Shown: positions 37,371 to 51,600 of the stretch, in pieces
How the letters are laid out: every line of letters begins with the position of its first letter
Numbering within the stretch: position 1 is the stretch's first letter
Assembly (NCBI RefSeq): GCF_027942865.1
Contig: NC_134517.1
Location: 15,343,775-15,407,774 of the forward strand
From: Odontesthes bonariensis
Taxonomy: Eukaryota > Chordata > Actinopteri > Atheriniformes > Atherinopsidae
Reading direction: 5' to 3'
DNA length: 64,000 bases
Program-made: the position numbers and the translations under genes
The notes under the pieces: model-generated
Told to the model about the DNA's origin: nothing
Seen by the model: the letters and a program-made list of their open reading frames with translations, nothing else
Database searches by the model: none

Positions 37371-38034
37371 GCGGAAAAGTTGCAGTGGTGTGTGGCAGGA
37401 CATTTTCTAAACTCAAATATTTATCACATTTTCAGTAAAAATAGACAAATTCAACACATCTTTTTTTTTTCTTTAATTGGATCAGATGTCTAATTGGCTG
37501 TTAGAGGCATGTGTGATATCTAATCGCAGCTCTTCGACAATGTGTGACCACAGACCTCCAATGACGTCTTGGTTTTATGGGACGCTGTTACCTTTCTCTC
37601 CACTAAACTGTCTGCGTCGGCCGCGTAAACTTTCTATTGGTCTGGCGAGTCCGGTGCGTTCGGGACAACGAAAACAAACAAACGAGCATCCTCAGTCTCG
37701 TTTCCCTTTTTGGGGTTTCTGATCCAACGCGCGCTCGGAAATGAACGCACGGTCAAGTCAACAGCCGAATGTGACCTGCGATCCACCCCAGAAAGGTGCC
37801 CCATAATGAAAAAAAAAAAAAACACATATGTGTGCGCAATAAAATAAAAATACAAAAAAATGGAAGAGACTGACGCACTCGGGTGAGAATTTAAAAAAAA
37901 ATCCCCTGAAAAACTTTCCATAAGAATCTACCTGACGCAAAGAAAAAAAAAAGGAAGGAAAATCACGAAAAAGTTGTAGAGACTTCTGTGTCTCTGCAGC
38001 GAGTCTCATTAAGCCACCCCCTCCACTACCTTCA

Positions 38035-38073
38035 CCTCCTCCTCCTCCTCCTCCTCCTCCTCCTCCTCCTCTC
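38035..38073. repeat. (CCT)n microsatellite
   Basis: About thirteen CCT units, a polypyrimidine mirror repeat prone to triplex formation, within the same structured 1.2-kb zone as the polypurine and CA/CG tracts. Confidence 0.92.
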
Positions 38074-38079
38074 CCGACA

Positions 38080-41000
38080 CCCTTCCTCACTCCTGGCAAC
38101 GGCAGACAAAGCGGGCGGGTTTTAGTGGTCTCCGTCGGGGCGGCCAGCCTTTGATCTAGGCCCGTTAAGAAGAAGTGAATCTAGGGGGGAGTCAGGCCAG
38201 GAGAAGAAGCTGTGGAGGAAGGTAATGTCACCTAGAAATATATATTTGTAGCCAAACTTTTACTTCCAACTTTATATATAATGATCTTATGTCAGCTCAC
38301 CTTTCTGTGGGAATGGTTCCTAGTTTGAGCAGAGAGCCAAACATGTCTGACGGTGAGGTGCTTGCAAGCCTGCGGGCTTCTACAGTTCTGTTCATGAACT
38401 ATATTATTTTTCTTTGCAAGCGGCGGAACATTCTGGACGTCGAGGGAAATGGACACCCAGAAGTAAAACTCGACAGGAACCGCAAAGGCCTTCAGGTGGC
38501 CCAAGAGCTTTGGTGGGTTAAGTTGAATAAATATAGGCGAAATCTCCCCTCCCCTCCTCCCCCCGCCCTTCACCGGACCACTGGCAAAATTGAAGAGTAG
38601 AAAATGAAAAATGTACGTTATTTTGGTTCACAAAATGATCAAACTCTTCCCGGAAGAAAAAAAAAAAAGATTTATGAGGGTATAAAAGTTGGCGAGGAGG
38701 GGGGTGGAGTTGGGGGTTAAATGTCTCTGATTCTGTCCCCTCGGACTTCTTGCTGCGGACGGGGACACTCACACAAAAGCTCTTCTGAAATGAAGTTAGT
38801 AATGGTCCACATGTGCCAGATGCCTCACACAGGCCTCGGTAAAAGTCATCATGCAAAGCTTAGCCTTAGTGGGGAAAAAAGAACCGTAACACACGTCTGT
38901 CATCAGCGAGGGGAGAAGAGGATTCAGCTAAAGAGAGAAACAAACAAAAAAAAAAGGACTGAAGATTCTGAAGGAGGCGATCAACCTATGGTTTATACTG
39001 AGGATGAAGTGGCTGAATCAGGGCAGCGTGTCATATCTCCTGTCATTGAACTGTTTGGTAGAAAAATGATCCCACCTAAACAGGACTATTATGGGTCCCG
39101 GTGACCACCTCCCCCGCCCCGACCCCCCAAAAAATAATATTATAAGGTGCATTTACCTCAAATTAAATAAACCAGAAATACATATATAAATAAATACAAA
39201 TGTTATCATTTTTATTGCAGCCGAATTATTTTCAAATTCTACAATGAGATAAATGCTTATCTGTGAAGAAAGCGAAATAACTCATTTCATTTTCATTTAA
39301 AGTCTTTTTCATTCTTTTTTTTTTTTTTAAAATAAAAATTGATAAGGAAGGGGAACAAAAAAATAAAAACCAAAAACATTTTGTTGTCTGCCTGAGGGCT
39401 GCGATATGCTCTAAATTAAAGGGCTGGCTGTAATAGTTCTGTCACAGTTTCTAAGAAGACGGCCTGCTGGAGTCACTTTGAAAGCGTTCTCATTCATTTC
39501 AACCGTGTTCCGTGATACTGAAGCGGCCTTTAATTGTCTTAAACTCAAATCTCTCATGTTGATCAGCTCTCGTGCGCGTTGCCTTCTGAGCCACACCTCT
39601 CAAACTGCGCGGCAGCCACAATAACGCCATATTTTATTGCTCCAGAATAATCTTTTCCCGCAATTAGTTTGTCATACATTGTCATTAGAAGTCTATTAAA
39701 ACATCAAGTCATTATTTGAGCATCCCCGGGCGGGGAATTAGAATAAAACTATCTTTGCCACACGGGTCCCATTTAGATTAATGGAAAAATATGTAAAACA
39801 TTTCGTTTTAATTTTCCTCTGACAGTATTTTGCATACATACTGTCGCTCATTATTTATGAAAGCAATCTCGACCAACGCATTACCGGGGGTATGAAATAC
39901 TGCTCGCAGCCTAATTGATTCCCGTCACAATTTGGGGAGGTTATAATCGTGTTAATTGTAATTTAATCTCTCAGGGAATACCGGGGAAATGTATTTAAAT
40001 AAAACCGCCGAGCGAAGGGAGAAGATTTTTATCACTTCCACGCATAATAGAAATGTCATGTAGAATTACACAGCAGAGGCAGATGGGGGGGATGCATTCC
40101 TCTAATCTACAGAGATGGCACCGAAATGTTCGAACTTTCTCCACCCCTCCCCCCCAATTCATAAATGTTATTAAATTAAAGTCGCAGATGTGCGAAGGAA
40201 GCTGAGCAAAAGAAGAAGGAGCTGTACAAGCAGAGGACAGCTCGTTTCACTTCTCACCAGGAAACAAAAGTAGGATTATTGGCTGCAGTGACAACACGGA
40301 AACACGTGTAACAACATCAGAAGATGTTGTGATTTGTTCAAATAAAAACAGGCCGAAATAATTTTCTGCTCATCTTTAAAAGATGTGCCTTTTTTCCCCC
40401 CCTCCTTTTTCTTTTTTCTTTTTGGCTTTGTCCCTGCATGATGCCCAAGTGCTGCTTCCTCTGCTTTGAGGTCTTCCTTCCTGTCTTGGGAGGGAGGTGA
40501 GGGGGGGTGAGGACACCTGTTGGTGGAGAGCTGCTCCTAGAGTCAAGTTGTCCCATCAAACTGGTCTCCTTCGCAACTAAAGTCACTTGGTTGTGCTCTG
40601 GTGGACTCGCAAGCGCTGAGCCTTCGCAGCCACGTGAAACTGGCAGTGAAAGACCTTCTGCAGTCCTTTATGCAATTCTGCATGACTCTGAATAGGGACT
40701 GTCAGAGCTGTTTTATGATGGCAACTAACGTTTCAATCCAAATAACAATAGCCCATTCAAGCGCATGGCACCTCGCCTTATTTCTAATGTATACTTGATG
40801 TTGGTAACATTGAATCAAACCGTGCGGTGATATTGTGACGACCCAAGTAAAACCTCATTGTTTTTCATTTAGTTTAAGATGTTTTTATTTCACTCCCCCC
40901 ACCCCGCCCAACAACAAAAGTAAAAATTAACATCAGTTGCAAGTTTTAAAAGTCACAGCAAAGTAATTTAAAGTTCAATGATAATTTGAATACAATAATG

Positions 41001-42556
41001 ACATCTTACAGCACTACAGGACACTCATAGTCAGCAAGTTACTCAGTGAGTTAAAGCTCCGCATCCCTTAAATTTGTATCCGGGTTTATGACGTTGCTTG
41101 TCCAACATTAACGCAAAGTCTCACAAAACTGCTTCAACTGAGTAATATTTTTGTATCTGTTTCATGGAAGTCGCACATAATGCTTCCGCCCACCAAACTC
41201 AGAGTATTTTATTGAACGGGGAAAGCAAACAGGCTGAACGTGTATTGATGGCGGTAAAAAAAAAAAAAAGTGAGCGAAGGGTGAGCGGGATACATGGCCA
41301 AATGCCAAAGAGACAGCTTACTGTTGGGGTTCTTGGCTGGACGCAGGAGTGGTTTCGATCTTTTTGTCTGGCCTGGCCTGGCACAGACACCAGCTCTGCC
41401 CCAGACACAATAGATCATACAGTAAGAGAGAGGCACAGGGAGAGAGAGACGAGTGGATGAGGTGGGGTAGAGGAGGTATGGCGCCTTTCATTACCATGGT
41501 CACCAATGGCACTATTAACCATTCAACACCCCCCCAATTATCCTCCCATCCACAGTTAGAGAGACAAAGCCTCAGTCCTGGTCTGCTGGAGCAACATGGC
41601 CACTAATCTGTCTCCTTCTAACATCACGCCCGCTTCACATTCTCTGCAAGTCAGATGTGGACAAGCGCTCCACAAAGCCCCATTGTACTTTCATTTGTGA
41701 CAAGACTTCTTTACTTAACTCATTAAGAAGCTCATTTTTGTGTTCCACCGTTGATTAGATTAAATAGTTTTGGAAGACGCTGCTATCAAAGCAGGTCACC
41801 TTAATCTCGTGAGAGATCAGCTACTCCTTTGGTGTGTGCGATGCCACACGTCTTCTCCTTCAGCACACGTTCAGCTACAGGCTCACAGAGATGGCAGCAT
41901 GTCTCCGGGTAGGAAATGACACAAAGGAAGATAAATTGTGAGATTGCACACTTCCTTCCATTTAGTTGCATTTTTACGCAAGCAAGACTTCGAAGTTTGC
42001 GAGTCAGGCTGTGGGCAGGGGGCTGAAGTCTGACTGGGACCCAATGAATAGACCCACAACGGTGACTTGGTGTGTTTGTGTTACCCTTTCGCCCCACTGC
42101 CTGGACTGTGGAGATGAGGGAGCATTCATCACGAACCAGGAGAAACGGAACGTATGGACGCACACACTGGAGACAGCATGATGGTGCGCACTCCGCAGGG
42201 CATGCCAGAAAGGCTCACGGGGCTGGTCTCATAAGGCCAAATGCCATTCACTTTTTCTGTGTGTTTGCACGGTGTAAAATATCTGGAGACGCAGCACAGC
42301 AGCACAGATAAAACCTTGCAGACACAGCCACGTAAATCAAGTGAATTTAATTGAAACATTGAAGCGATAATTAAAAACAGAAATTAAAAAAAAAAAAATG
42401 AAACACAGCTGCCAATAAGACTCCTACAATGGGCTGTGCTCGAAAAGTTTTTCAAGTGCTCATTTTGTCAAGACCTGCAACATTTTCCGGTTTCCGTCGA
42501 CCTCTGCCGTCAGGGTTTAGTCGTGCGGTCCCTCCCGTTTCTTCGCACACGTTGCC
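38080..42556. other. zic5-clybl intergenic region, distal part
   Basis: No exon was recognised. Low-complexity runs include (A)n near 38655, 39310-39330 and 41257-41270. The block at 39600-40060 looks like an unusually information-rich, repeat-free AT-rich stretch and is listed separately as a candidate regulatory element. A TCF/LEF-like CTTTGATC lies at about 38150. The segment ends at the clybl stop codon; on the minus strand the part just below 42556 must include the clybl 3' UTR. Confidence 0.45.
39600..40060. promoter_or_regulatory. Candidate conserved non-coding element
   Basis: This AT-rich sequence lacks simple repeats and long frames and carries several homeodomain-type cores: CAATTAG near 39661, TAATTG at 39912-39917 and 39953-39958, and CATTATTTATG near 39850. 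The style resembles vertebrate developmental enhancers, which are known to cluster around Zic2/Zic5. The claim rests on sequence style only, so confidence is low. Confidence 0.3.
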
Positions 42557-42652
42557 TTAATTCGTTGGCACCGTGGCAGAGAGTGTGACGATGTTCTGAG
42601 CCTGCTTCACCGAGGGCATGTCGATCATGCTGCCGCGGAAGGTGAACGCACC
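42557..42652 (-). CDS. clybl: clybl last exon
   Basis: 96 bp, phase 0 in, ending TAA at 42557-42559. It encodes GAFTFRGSMIDMPSVKQAQ and the C-terminus, including the aspartate equivalent to human D320. The acceptor is CTCTTCAG. Confidence 0.93.
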   Translation of the reverse strand, partial: GAFTFRGSMIDMPSVKQAQNIVTLSATVPTN

Positions 42653-45600
42653 CTGAAGAGGTTTGCGACACAGGAGAGAGCAGAAACAAGACACATTACT
42701 CCAGAAATGCACGACAGAATCTCTCTACGTATCAAAAACCGTGCAAAAAAAAAGAAGAAAAAAAAAAAAGAAATCTTCATATCTCTACTGTAAATATTTG
42801 AGGGTTGAAATTATGAAAAGCAAGCATCAGTCACTTTCAAAGACAAAAGGAGTAATCCCTCTCACCGTTCAAGCCATTACACACACACAGGGAGAGACAC
42901 ACATAAACACGCACTCAACAGTGATGGGATGGGTAAGATATGAATCCCTCAGGCGATGCTTAGTAGGAGCAGCCCTTGCAGGGAGAGAGGTGTGGGCAGA
43001 TTGCGTATTACCTCAGCAGATAGCCCACAGAGCTCAACACACAGGATCCAACCATGCACTAAATTAGGAACAATAATATTGTACACTTAATTGGCCCAAC
43101 TCCCCCTCACTCTCCTCAGCTGTCTCTGAGAGTCACCCAGGGGTGTACAGTATGTATTCCTCAGAGCTACGGAGGTGCGCGAGGGACACGCACAAAGGAT
43201 CGGTGTCAAAGCAGAGAAACACCCGTGTCATCGCAGCACACAGGCCACTCAGATATTTCATCGAGCTGGAGACATATGTGTGTAAAAAAGAAGAAAAAAA
43301 AAAAAAAGAAAACACTCCATCGTATAGTGGCTATTCAATTTTTTTAAATATTCATTCTACTTAAGAATTGTGCATTTAATGGTCTCTGTAATGGACAAAT
43401 GACTTGCAATTTTAGGCCAAAACACTATATTTACATTTTTTTTTTTTATCATTTCAGGGCAAATTCTCAAATGATGCGAAATCCAAATTTGACATCAGGA
43501 TGTTAACTTCACCTTTCCCTCCTTCTGATGTTGGTCAAAAGCAGCGATGAGCTCTTTAGCCCACTGGACCCTCTCCTGACTCGGGGAGAACTCTTCCTGC
43601 ACAACCTGGATTTGCCCTGGGTGGATAACCTGCTTACCTGCACACAAACACACACACACACACACACAAGAAAAATTAACAGTGCCATTTATAACAGCAG
43701 GCTTTCTGAGCCCCTAAAATACATAAAAACAGGAGACATAATAACTATTTTTATGAACATTTCGGGCACAAACAACAGAAAGGAAGTGACCACGGAAAAG
43801 AGACGGGGGTAGCGGCTGCAGGAGAAAAACAACGCAGATTGGCAACTCGAGAAAAGAAAAGGGAACTATATAAGAAAGAGTTGTGTATGTGTCAGTGTGT
43901 CCTTCGACGCTGAGGTGAGACAGAGGGGTAGCACAGGACCAAAGAATGTCGTGCATCTTGGTGGACATAAAGTGTCTCCTGTCTACTTGCAGCCCTGCTG
44001 TTAAGTAGAAACTTCACAGAAGACATATACAGATTTTGTTAAATCCCAGCGAACAATACAATGTAACTGTACATGAAGTATTACACGAACAAACCGTAAA
44101 ACTTTCGTGCTTTCATTTGCCGAATATTCTTGGCTCGTGGAGAATATCTTTGCGGAATTCGGACACCAAACTGCTGAAATCGAAGCCTAACAAGGTGTAA
44201 AAGACCGTCCGCCACAATCCTTCCCCCACCACCCCCTCTCTGTTAAATGTGGGTGAACGCCACAGACATAATCCCGTGTACATTTGCAGATCAAACTTGT
44301 AGTGATAAGTTAAGGTTATGAAACGTCTGTTGAGAACGGCGGCTCAGTGGCAGCCAGCAGGAACTCGACACTTTAGGGCTTAGCTCTGTCGCCGACAACA
44401 AATCCTTCAAGGTGGCCAAGCGGGCGGGCTGCACGAGCGGAGAAAAAAAAAAAAAAGAAAAAAAAAAGAAAAAAAAAATTAGCTCAGAAGAAAGGAGGAG
44501 AAGTAAGGAGGGGAGAGGAAAAAGGGGAGGAGAAATCCACTCCCTTCATCCAGCTCTGCTCACCCTAGTTAACCTCAGAAAACACACAGCAGTGACACAA
44601 TCAAAACACTGTGCTCAAAAGCTCGAAAAATGACTCATGAGCAAACAATACTTTTTAGCTACTATTAAAAAACAGACGTACGTGTCCGCAGAAAAGCCGC
44701 TTTGTGTGTTTTTGGGAAGCGCCGATGATGTGTGCGCTCGTGAGTGGTTGTTTGAGTGAAACAGTGATGGACAAACAGCCTGAGGACTCCCGAGGCTACG
44801 AACGATGCGTTGTCAAGTGTGGATGTTTTCTTTTTTTAAATATGTGAGCAGTCCTGAGTGTGTTTGCATACACAGTGTTTCGGTATTTACATCGGAAAAA
44901 TAAAATGTGTACGATCCTGCTGTGTGCATACAGTAGGTCTAAGCTCGTGTTGCATTCTGTGGGGGACTGAGGCAGAAGGAGTGTGTGTTCCCTCCTTTGC
45001 CACCTGTTTTACTTCTTGTCAGACGACAGAAGCTCGATTCCACACTGAAACTGGCAGGCTTAAATGTACTTTAAGAACGTGTCTCTTTATGTGTGTGTGT
45101 GTGTGTGTGTGCGTGCGTGCGGTTGTTTAGGACAACAGAAGAAAGACAGAGTGAAGGGGCAGACTGGGTGACTCAGGTGCCCTCAGTTACAACCCATTGG
45201 TTCATCCTAAAATACATCATTCCCGCCCTCCAGCCAATCCTGTGCTGCCATGTGGTGCTGGCATCTCATTGGAGGACTGCTATTTAGCAAAGAGCTCTCA
45301 GGCGAATGATGGGCAGTGTCCTGGGGATGGGGTGAAACGCGGTCCCTAAGAGCAGAAAATTTTTTGAGGAACCGTTTTCTATTTGGGGAACATTTTGACT
45401 GAGAGCATTGACTCTTGGAGGCAGCACGTAACTCATAGCATATCAAACATGCAGCCCCGTAAGCTAACGATGCTACGATTAAATCATCCAATTAACAACA
45501 ATCCAGTCAAACATGCTGTATTTGTAATCTACTAAGGTGGACAGTGTTGCCACACAACTAAACCAGAGACGGGGTGCTTGCGTTTCACTGGTGTGTTCCA

Positions 45601-48600
45601 TGCTCGTTTCTAATGGGTGCTGCACTCAGCTTAGGCAGTGCCAAGGTCAATTACTGCACAGGTAGAGGCTTTTGGCTGCACCGTATTATTGCTTAAGCAC
45701 ACTCGGGCCAGTAATAGCTACTAACCAAGATTATACAGAGTGCCCATGGCTTGTAAGCCACTAATCCAGTACTTTGCATGGTTCTGTTCCATATCAAATC
45801 TAACCATTTATTTCATCAACCAGCTGTTTCTGCTTGGCTTTTACACCTTTTACCCCGCTTGCTACACGAGATAAGCCACAAATCATTTAGACTCTTAACA
45901 ATTACAAACAATTAGAAATAGGATATTAAATCTTTACGTGCATAAAACCTTGTGCTAAAAGGAATGATGCCATCTGCAGGTGCAAATCTGAGAGAGGAAA
46001 AAAATGTAAAATTGAGGCATAAACTGAAAAGAATGCACACAAGACACAAGTGAACCTGCAACACCAGAGAAACACCAGAGAGAGGTGGAAACAAGGTTAT
46101 CTGGATGGGTTTCAGTATGAGAGAGTGAGAACCTTCACTCTGATGTGATCGAAGTGCATCACATCACAAGAAAACACCATAATACTCAAGGAATAAAAGT
46201 ATCAAAGCTGACATATGTCAAGGAAGAATGCCTTCCAAGGTCTGTTAAAGCAAAAAAAAAAAAAACTCAGACTGCTTAGACTTAGACTTTCCTAATAACA
46301 CATTTACTTGCAGACATTTACATACACGTGCAGACACAAAACCATATATATGGTACAGCAGATTAGGCAATTCTATAACCACCAACCTGATGGTGATTTC
46401 AATGGGAGATTTTTATTCCAAAAAAAAAATGGTGCACCACCTCCACAGATTTTTCAGATCAAACAACAATAATAATAATAAAAAAAAGTAGTTAATTTTA
46501 ACAAGGAGGAGTGAAAACTGAACAGCTGGATGCCGTGAATGTTGATTGCTGCCCGAGGTCGAGAGACGCGCGTTGCTGCGCCACAAGGTGAAAAAAAGAA
46601 ATGAAAAGCACACAATTTCAGAACAACAAAAAAAAATGTAAAGCAATCTGGAGGGACAATAAGGAAAAGTCTAGAGTCAGGTGCAGAGTCGGACATGTTA
46701 CCTGTGAAGCCCATGAGAGCACCTTCTCTGGCCTGTTGCCTCAGTCCCTCCACATCTTTGTAATCGATGTAAACCAGGTCGATGGCCTGCAGCCCGAAAG
46801 CTTTGGTGGTCACGACCACCTTTTGCCTTGCGTAAAGGAGCTCCCTGGCATCCTTAGTCCGTGTGGCACCTTAAGAAGGCCAACATCCAAGGCAATGAAT
46901 TTGGACAAGGTAGAATGGTGAGATGAACAGCATATAGAGTGTGTTTATGTAGAGGTCAAAAGCAGCATTAAACATACCGAGGTGTCCTCATACAGACAAC
47001 TTTGCATTCCAAATAAGGAAGTTTCATTCATTCATTTATCCAATTTATTTACTTGGGATCTTCCAAGTCACAAGTCACATTCCAAATCCCATTTCCCGCA
47101 GTCATTTAATAGTTTGCTCAAAATAAGCAAAAAGTAACTGATTTCTGACATACATTTGGTATTTACCGTTTCTCATTACCAGTAGTCTTTGCCACAAATC
47201 CATTAGGACAAGGAGAGAACATCTAATGTGTGGTCTTTAAAAAAAATAAATAATAATAAAAAATAAAAAAATGGGAGATGTGCGATAGCTACCTATGCTG
47301 GCACAGAAGTCATCGGAGCCAAACACCACGCCATCGTGGTGAAGACCAGCCTTGGGAGCAAGCTGACGGATTTCCTCACACACGGCCTAGAGAGAACGTA
47401 TGTGTCAGCATGCTGCGGGGTGACAAAAGTGACACAGATGCAAACACTTTTCTATCGGTTGGCCGCAAACACAAAGAAGCTGAGGAAAGGTTGATCATTC
47501 AACCTCGATACTGTTTGAATCGGGTCACAGAAGTTAAGGGTGAAGCCGTAAAGTTGAGTTATACTGTAAAGTACTTTCTATTTGCCGTGTTTACCGATTC
47601 AAAAACACATTTTCTGATTTCAACATTATTTTTTTGTGCTAATCTTATTTTCGGCAGGCTGCTTTTACAGTTTCTTTTGGCTCCAAGTACAGATTTGTGT
47701 AGGCTGTGTAGGTTTGTAAAATTAAATGACAAGAAGATTTGGCTAAAAAAACGTGTGGATATGTTACATAAAAGCAATTAAAATAAAAGTACAAATTTCA
47801 GTGCTTTATTAGGAAAGGATTAACCAATGAAAAAAAAAGGGAAAAAATAAAACTGGCACCCGCAATTATTGAGAGAGAGAGAAAAAAAAAAGAAACTCTT
47901 GATTGTCGCTGGCAGAGTGTGAAACAATAAGAATGTGTTTCATGCTTTTGTTGACCTCCAAATTAATATCACCACTAGCTGTGCCACAGCGAGTTCTTGT
48001 TTTTCTTCTATGCTTGTAACCTGGGGTTCAGTCTGGGCAAAAAAATACAGGGTGTGCTCAAGAAAGCACACAGAGGCACCCCCTGCCATCAAAACACACA
48101 TGCACACACTCCATAACCACAAACACTGTCGCAGAATTTGAGAGGGACACTGAAAGACAGACCAAAAGAAGCGCTGCCAGCTGGTTTCTCCCCAAATGCC
48201 CAAAACCGTTCCCTTTTCCCCGTGTAGCCGAAGGTCATGCTGTACTGCGACAGAAATCACTTTGATGCGGGCCAAAATATCATCAAGAACTTCTCCACTA
48301 TGATGATATTAAAACAGGACTAATTAAATAATGTCAGCATGTCTGAAGTGGGACAGAGAGAAAAGAAAAACAACCGAAAAAACCAAAAACAAACTCAAAA
48401 GGCTTATTTTGTGAGTCAGAAAGCTTTGAATCCTTTTTATTTAGGACATGTGGAGCTCTCTGTTCATGGTGCAGTCTTTAATCTTAGGTGAACAATGGGC
48501 AAACAGAAAAAAATGACTTACGCATGCAGTTTTATTTTTTTGATGGGGGGCGGTGTTTGCAATTTACCTTAAAATTGAGCAGGCCCACAGCGGTTTCCAC

Positions 48601-51600
48601 AAAGGTGACCAGGCGAATGGGTTCTGTCAGCGCCCGTCCTTTCAAGTTGTGCTGAAATCTGTCAACAAACTAAGCACACAGGGACGATCTGAGACGCGAC
48701 TCATTAACAAAACCCACTTATTCTGCAACGAGGAAGCAATAATACTCTCAGCAAAGACAACAAATTAATTTGCCGTCACCACCACAATTGCATTCATTCG
48801 ATTTTTGAGCTTTGTTCAAGCAAGTAATACGTTGTGACATATAAGTTTTAAGCTATATACGGAGTTGAAACCATGTCATAATGATGTGGATATTGCTAAT
48901 ATTTTCAAGGAAACATTATGTTCGGCTGGAATGTTTTTCCATTCGACTTACTGTGTAAAACGATACCTCGGTGGACTTTTGTGGACGCATTTGCAGTTAC
49001 GTGAATAAAGAAAAGCTGAGCTACTGAGCTGCTGGGAATTCTAAGACTGAAAGAAATATTCAGATGCAACAATCAGAATCAAATTGAAGTCGTTTTGTTG
49101 TTTTTGTTTTTTTCAAAATCCACAGTGGGGCAAGACAGGCGAGGGGGCGAAAACAAAAAGTCTAAACATGCGAAAGCTCACTTTTGATCCAAATCTTGAC
49201 ACCTTTATCACCTGCACTCGTCGCGTTTCAGTTCTTATTCAGAGGCACATCTCTGAGGGATCAAATAGTGCAGAGAGGAAGCACAGAGGAGCTGCAACAA
49301 AAGCAAGCGAAATGAAATATTTTACATGATCACCAGGGTTCCCCTCTTCGTCTGAAGTCGTCTGCTCTACCTTCTTTCAGAGGCTCTGCTCAACTGCATT
49401 TTGTGCTCCCCCGAGAGAGTGTGCACACATGTAAATTCACACATGCACGACGCAGCACATGCACAGAAAAGCAAGGAAGAAACAAAACACAGAAGTGGGG
49501 GAGAAGAAACAAGATTTGGGATGTCTTTGAGTGTGTTTTACTGCCACCTCATTCCATTTTGAGTCCCTCCTCCATGGCGGGGAACAGGGAGACTGAAGCA
49601 ACAACCAGAGTGTGATGTGACACTTTGCTGAGGCCTTTATTCTGCACGACTCCTGCTAATATGCAAGCTCACCTAAGTAGGGCTTTAAAACCAAGTTTAA
49701 TTCTTTGAACACCAAAGCATTCCAATTTTTTCCAACAGACCAGTTCACAGCTAGCCCTGGACTGCCAGTGGGGTAGCCCAAATTCCTAAATCTATCATCT
49801 GGAAACACACAAAAGCCCCCTCCGTCAGATATTTCTTTTCAAAGCCAGACAAAAAGTAAAAAAAAAAAAGAGAACAAGAAAAAGAAAAAAGAAGAGAGCG
49901 AAAAAGCTCAGAGTAGTAATGTCTACTTCCATGCCCCCCCCACCCCCACCCCCCCCACCCACCTCCCCTTCCTGCTCCCTCTTTGACACACCAGAGAAAG
50001 AGACTGTTATAAATAACCTCAGGTACAACGCGAGTATTTTTCCAAATGAAGAGCAAAATAACCCCTGTACTCACACTTATCACTCTTGTTCCCAAAAACT
50101 GAAAGAATGGGCCTCCATTGAAGGATTTCAAAAATAGGGGCAATTTTAATCATCTCTCCATTCAACCTCAGTTGGATAAATCATATCTGAGAGATTTGCA
50201 TAAATACAAACCATCAAAGACTTTTCATCTTCAAAGAGGTTTTCAAGACCCAATAGGCTTTGTACTGTAATCATCTGAGGTCACAACCCTGTGGGAGCAA
50301 GGCTGCTATGGCAACATAAAAACTAACGCTGGGGGCTTAGCATAATATGCCCCCTCCTTCTCCGACACAGGAAGGGGTGGAGGGGGGTCCGAGAGGGGAG
50401 TGTGAAAAGAGGGTGTAGATAAACCTGTTTCTGTGACAGAGAAAACTAGATAGATATGGCCTGTTGTGGGGAAACCGAACAGATATCACACACAGAGATT
50501 ACCACCAATACGCCATGCCATGCAAACCTTAACAAGGCTGTGGTGAGCCGAGTGAACTGTTTAGATTCTACCAAAGGAAAACAAGTGACAGCTCCGTGCA
50601 GCACCTCTGGCCAAAAAAGCCTCTCTGATTACATGTTTCTGTCCTTTTGTAACACTCTACTCTTCAGCTATTATACACTTTGAGGGTCTGACTTACACTG
50701 CATAAGAGGTACTTTAGTGCCTGTTTCTTGTTACCCTGACAAACACAGCAACTATTAGCTGTCAATGGCTATCAAACCTAGCTCACTCTAAGGTATTATT
50801 TACCACTGAATAGAGAAAAAATAAAAGGAGCGTAAAAGAAGAAATAACACCTCTTCTTGCCATTCAAAGCCACACTACAAACAAGCCCTCTGACAATTTC
50901 ACCTCCCAATCATGAAAAGAGAAGGAGGGAGAGATGGAGCTAGAGAAAGGAGGCTATAGTGAGACAAGTTTCAATTAATTTTCTTCAAAAGGGGGCCAGA
51001 TTAAATGTTTCCGGCCTGCTGAAGTGTTCATTTCACAGAGGGGAAGGAGAGAAAGGGACGAGGGGAGGGGACAGGAGGAGGAGTAGAGGAGGAGGAGCGG
51101 GACAGGGTGCGATTCTTTTGGTCCCAGTGCACACCAAATAGTGTGCTGGGCAAAGAATGCACATGGCTCCGAATCTGTGTGAGAATTGTCCTCAAACAAA
51201 GGAGGGAGTTACGCCTGTTATAGCCCAATAAGGCCTGTCAGTCACACAAGGGCTGGAGGAGAGCAGAGAGACGGGGCAAAAGATTTCCGCACAAAGAAAA
51301 ACAAGCAAGTCCATCTTTTAGCGACAAATCAGTCCGGAGGTTCCTGTGCCAATATCAATAAAAAAAGGGAGAAAAATAAACAAGTGAGGGATTTACTGCC
51401 AAGCCTAACAAGAGTGGGGAGAATCAGACACATGCTAACAACCGACACACGTTAATACACAGAAAAGTCCGGGCAAAGCAGGGATGAAAAAAAGTTGTGA
51501 GGCACAAAGTGAGATTAGATGGGCGTGCAGAAAGATCAATTTGACTTTGCATCAGGAGCACGTATGCACCTGCTGGTGCGAACGCACACAAAATAAATCT

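Noticed and set aside
47278..47781. 167-codon plus-strand frame
   Set aside because: Its first part is the antisense of the clybl exon at 47293-47386 and the rest is intron sequence; there is no independent evidence for a gene.
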